DNA from: Desulfobacterium sp.
Lineage (GTDB): Bacteria; Desulfobacterota; Desulfobacteria; Desulfobacterales; Desulfobacteraceae
Assembly: GCA_030145245.1 (NCBI GenBank)
Contig: JAQYWC010000003.1
Location: 62,001-126,000 of the forward strand
Direction: 5' to 3'
Length of the DNA stretch: 64,000 nt
Part shown: piece by piece, positions 62,124 through 64,000 of the stretch
Numbering within the stretch: the first letter of the stretch is position 1
Layout: every line of letters begins with the position of its first letter
Program-made: the position numbers and the translations under genes
The notes under the pieces: model-generated
The model's database searches: none
The model's input: the letters and a program-made list of their open reading frames with translations, nothing else
Told to the model about the DNA's origin: nothing

Positions 62124-63416
62124 TTATCCTAATCTTTTGAATTTCATCGCAATCCATGCAATGGTTATGGTTATTGCCGAAAAAGTAAAAAGGGATACTG
62201 CCTCCGGAACAACGGCGTTTAAGTCTCCTCCCCGGAGAAAAATATCATAAAACGCATCCAGGGCCCATGAAAAGGGCGAAATATTGCTCAGGGCCTGCAT
62301 GGGCTCCGGCATGAGATAAACCGGAACCATGACCCCCCCGAGGGCTGCAGCAATAACGATGGATATGGGGCCGAGAACGGCAGTTTGTTCATAGGTCCTT
62401 GCCACGGTTCCAAGCATGATCCCGTAACCGGTTGCAGCCATGGTGGTGGCAACAACGATAAGCGCAATGGCCAGGGGCTGGGTGCCCATGACAAAGGGCT
62501 GGGTGCCGGCCAGGGGCAGCAAAAATTTTCCGATCATAAAAATCATGGAAAATTGAACCCCACACACAAGGATATAGGCCCCGATCTTGCCGGCCAGCAG
62601 GGTAAAACCCGAGACAGGCATGGACATGAGCCGGTCCAGGGTCTTGCTCTCCCGTTCTTTGATCAGTGAGCCTGCCATGGGAACGGAGATAAAAAAGATC
62701 CCGAACAGGGCCCATGCCGGGACATTCTGCTGTACTGATGTGGGCATGGTTATAAAACCAAATTCCGTTGCATAGGTCTCCTGGATACCCAGCCACGGGA
62801 CAAAATTAAAATCATCTTTACCGATGCCGTCATGGGCTTCGGCCTGCCCCGGTTTACCCAGGGCGATCAGCTGGTCCAGCTTTATCTGGTACTCCATGCA
62901 CAAGAGCACCTTTGAAAGGGAACTGAGGATGGCCGTTCGAAATCCCCCCTGAACCGAGGGATCGAAATAGACGGTGATGGTCCCCGGCCCCGGGTTTTCC
63001 CCCGGGGGCAGGGTCCTGGCGGTGCCGTTGGAGGAGGAGGTCACGATCATGGAAACAAAGGTTTCTACCTGCTTGCGGACAAACCCGGTGCATCCTTGGG
63101 GAATGACAATGCTGAACTGGTAATCCCCCCGGTTGACCGCCCTTTTGGCCTCTGCTTCACCGTCACCTCCGGTTTCGGACCGGGTCTCCACTTCGATATG
63201 GGTTGAACTTGCCAGCCCTTCTGAGATGGTTCGGCCGATGACTCCCCTGTCATTGTCGACAACCAGCACCCGGGTGGTTGGGTTCAGCACCTTTTCCTGG
63301 ACCAGGCAGACCACGAACACCAGGACCGCCGGCATGGCAAACAGCATGAGCAGTCCTGCACGGTCCCGCATGAGAATGAGCAGTTCTTTATGAAGGGTTG
63401 TTATCAGTTTTCCCAT
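62124..63416 (-). CDS. ABC-2-type exporter permease
   Basis: A 430-residue permease: one N-terminal helix (about 20-40), a large extracytoplasmic domain (about 45-215), then five C-terminal helices, as in the YhhJ/DrrB-like ABC-2 group (PMAGSLIKERESKTLDRLMSMP is the conserved coupling segment). It partners the ATPase that starts upstream and ends 8 bases before its start. ATG 63416 is used; a TTG 18 bases upstream is possible. Likely exports the cluster product or a lipid. Confidence 0.87.
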   Translation of the reverse strand: MGKLITTLHKELLILMRDRAGLLMLFAMPAVLVFVVCLVQEKVLNPTTRVLVVDNDRGVIGRTISEGLASSTHIEVETRSETGGDGEAEAKRAVNRGDYQFSIVIPQGCTGFVRKQVETFVSMIVTSSSNGTARTLPPGENPGPGTITVYFDPSVQGGFRTAILSSLSKVLLCMEYQIKLDQLIALGKPGQAEAHDGIGKDDFNFVPWLGIQETYATEFGFITMPTSVQQNVPAWALFGIFFISVPMAGSLIKERESKTLDRLMSMPVSGFTLLAGKIGAYILVCGVQFSMIFMIGKFLLPLAGTQPFVMGTQPLAIALIVVATTMAATGYGIMLGTVARTYEQTAVLGPISIVIAAALGGVMVPVYLMPEPMQALSNISPFSWALDAFYDIFLRGGDLNAVVPEAVSLFTFSAITITIAWIAMKFKRLG

Positions 63417-63423
63417 ATTACTC

Positions 63424-64000
63424 TCAATTTGCAAGATGTTTTCCGGTCAGATTTAAGAACAGATCACCGAGATTCCGGCAGGATTCACTTTGTTCTATCA
63501 ATTCCGAAGGCGGGCCTGAGGCCAGGTGAACTCCCTTGTCCATGATCAACACCCTGGAGCAGATTTTCTCGGCCTCCTCCATGTAGTGGGTGGTGTAGAG
63601 GATGGTGCTGCCCCGGGCGCTTAAGTTTTGTATCTGATCAAGCAATGCGTTCCTCGCGTGGATATCCATGCCCACGGTGGGTTCGTCAAGGAAAACCAGG
63701 ACAGGATCATGGAGGATGCCGCAGGCGATGTTGAAACGCCGCTTAATGCCGCCTGAGCAATGGGCAACAGGGTGGTCGGCCACCCCGCCAAGATCGAAAA
63801 ATTCCAGGGCCATGGCTATTTTCCGCTCAAGGGCAGCCCCTTTCAGCCCGTACATGGTTCCGAAATAGTGAAGGTTTTCCCGGCCGGTAAGTTCCTGGTA
63901 GAGGGCGATCTCCTGGGGAACCAGGCTGATCAGTTTCCTTGCCCGCAACGGGTTTTTAACGATATCAACACCGCAAATGCTGACGCTGCCCCGGGTGGGT
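63424..64000 (-). CDS. ABC-2-type exporter ATPase (5' end outside window)
   Basis: C-terminal part (about 190 residues visible) of a DrrA/CcmA-type ATPase. Q-loop LVPQEIALYQ, signature CSGGIKRRFNIACG (Cys instead of Leu in LSGG), Walker B VLVFLDEPTVGMD and the switch His in TTHYMEEAE are visible. Walker A lies beyond the right edge. The reading frame is open to base 64000. It is co-transcribed with the permease and ACP. Confidence 0.9.
   Translation of the reverse strand, partial: PTRGSVSICGVDIVKNPLRARKLISLVPQEIALYQELTGRENLHYFGTMYGLKGAALERKIAMALEFFDLGGVADHPVAHCSGGIKRRFNIACGILHDPVLVFLDEPTVGMDIHARNALLDQIQNLSARGSTILYTTHYMEEAEKICSRVLIMDKGVHLASGPPSELIEQSESCRNLGDLFLNLTGKHLAN

Noticed and set aside
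1-64000. tRNA, rRNA, CRISPR arrays, prophage or complete insertion sequences
   Set aside because: Looked for cloverleaf-like segments, regularly spaced repeats, integrases and transposases in all gaps and frames; none could be supported.

Overview
The window reads as chromosomal DNA of a Gram-negative, strictly anaerobic Desulfobacterota species, most like the Desulfobacteraceae (a Desulfobacterium-type sulfate reducer). This is inferred from gene content and protein character. There is a mitochondrial-EFG1-like elongation factor G, a NIL-domain ferredoxin fused by overlap to mnmA, an AsnC/Lrp- and sigma-54-rich regulatory style, an rsmG-ileS-lspA-lgt-holA-pyk run and an xseAB-ispA-dxs-tlyA run. 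No rRNA, tRNA, CRISPR array, complete insertion sequence or phage was seen. Gene density is high, with many 4-base stop/start overlaps.

Left third (1-23.6 kb): dnaE (start just outside the window), a BON-domain lipoprotein pair, a TerB/J-domain co-chaperone, the NIL-ferredoxin/mnmA/mtaB tRNA-thiolation operon, an acyltransferase-hydrolase fusion, fusA with a RecA-like ATPase, azlCD, then a housekeeping operon (rsmG, ileS, lspA, lgt, holA, pyk) and a pyridoxal-kinase-family gene.

Middle (23.6-46.4 kb) is the accessory part. It holds two copies of an 80-bp inverted-repeat element, a methyltransferase pseudogene and a polar amino acid ABC transporter followed by an ornithine-racemase-like gene, an ornithine aminotransferase and an Lrp regulator (a probable ornithine/D-ornithine utilisation unit). 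Next is a permease / Cys-rich peptide / rhodanese / TauE operon whose promoter carries palindromes (GTTGA-N5-TCAAC) that recur at the promoter of a Cys-Cys-containing MarR gene at its far end. After that come an ABC-F ATPase, Lrp plus an Na+/alanine symporter, what looks like the deletion scar of a branched-chain amino acid transporter operon, clpB, a receiver protein beside a receiverless sigma-54 activator, a Na+/Ca2+ exchanger and a FabH.

Right third (46.4-64 kb): a GlmU-like beta-helix protein with glmM, a Bax-inhibitor-1 protein, a small exosortase-type sorted protein, the xseA-xseB-ispA-dxs-tlyA operon and a second, divergent EF-G whose catalytic histidine is replaced. It ends in what looks like a biosynthetic cluster: acyl carrier protein, B12-type radical SAM enzyme and StlD/DarB-like ketosynthase on the plus strand, facing a lipoprotein, a second acyl carrier protein and an ABC-2 exporter on the minus strand. 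The cluster runs off the window and is the best candidate here for an undescribed pathway.

All functional calls rest on motif recognition by eye. No database search or structure prediction was run.
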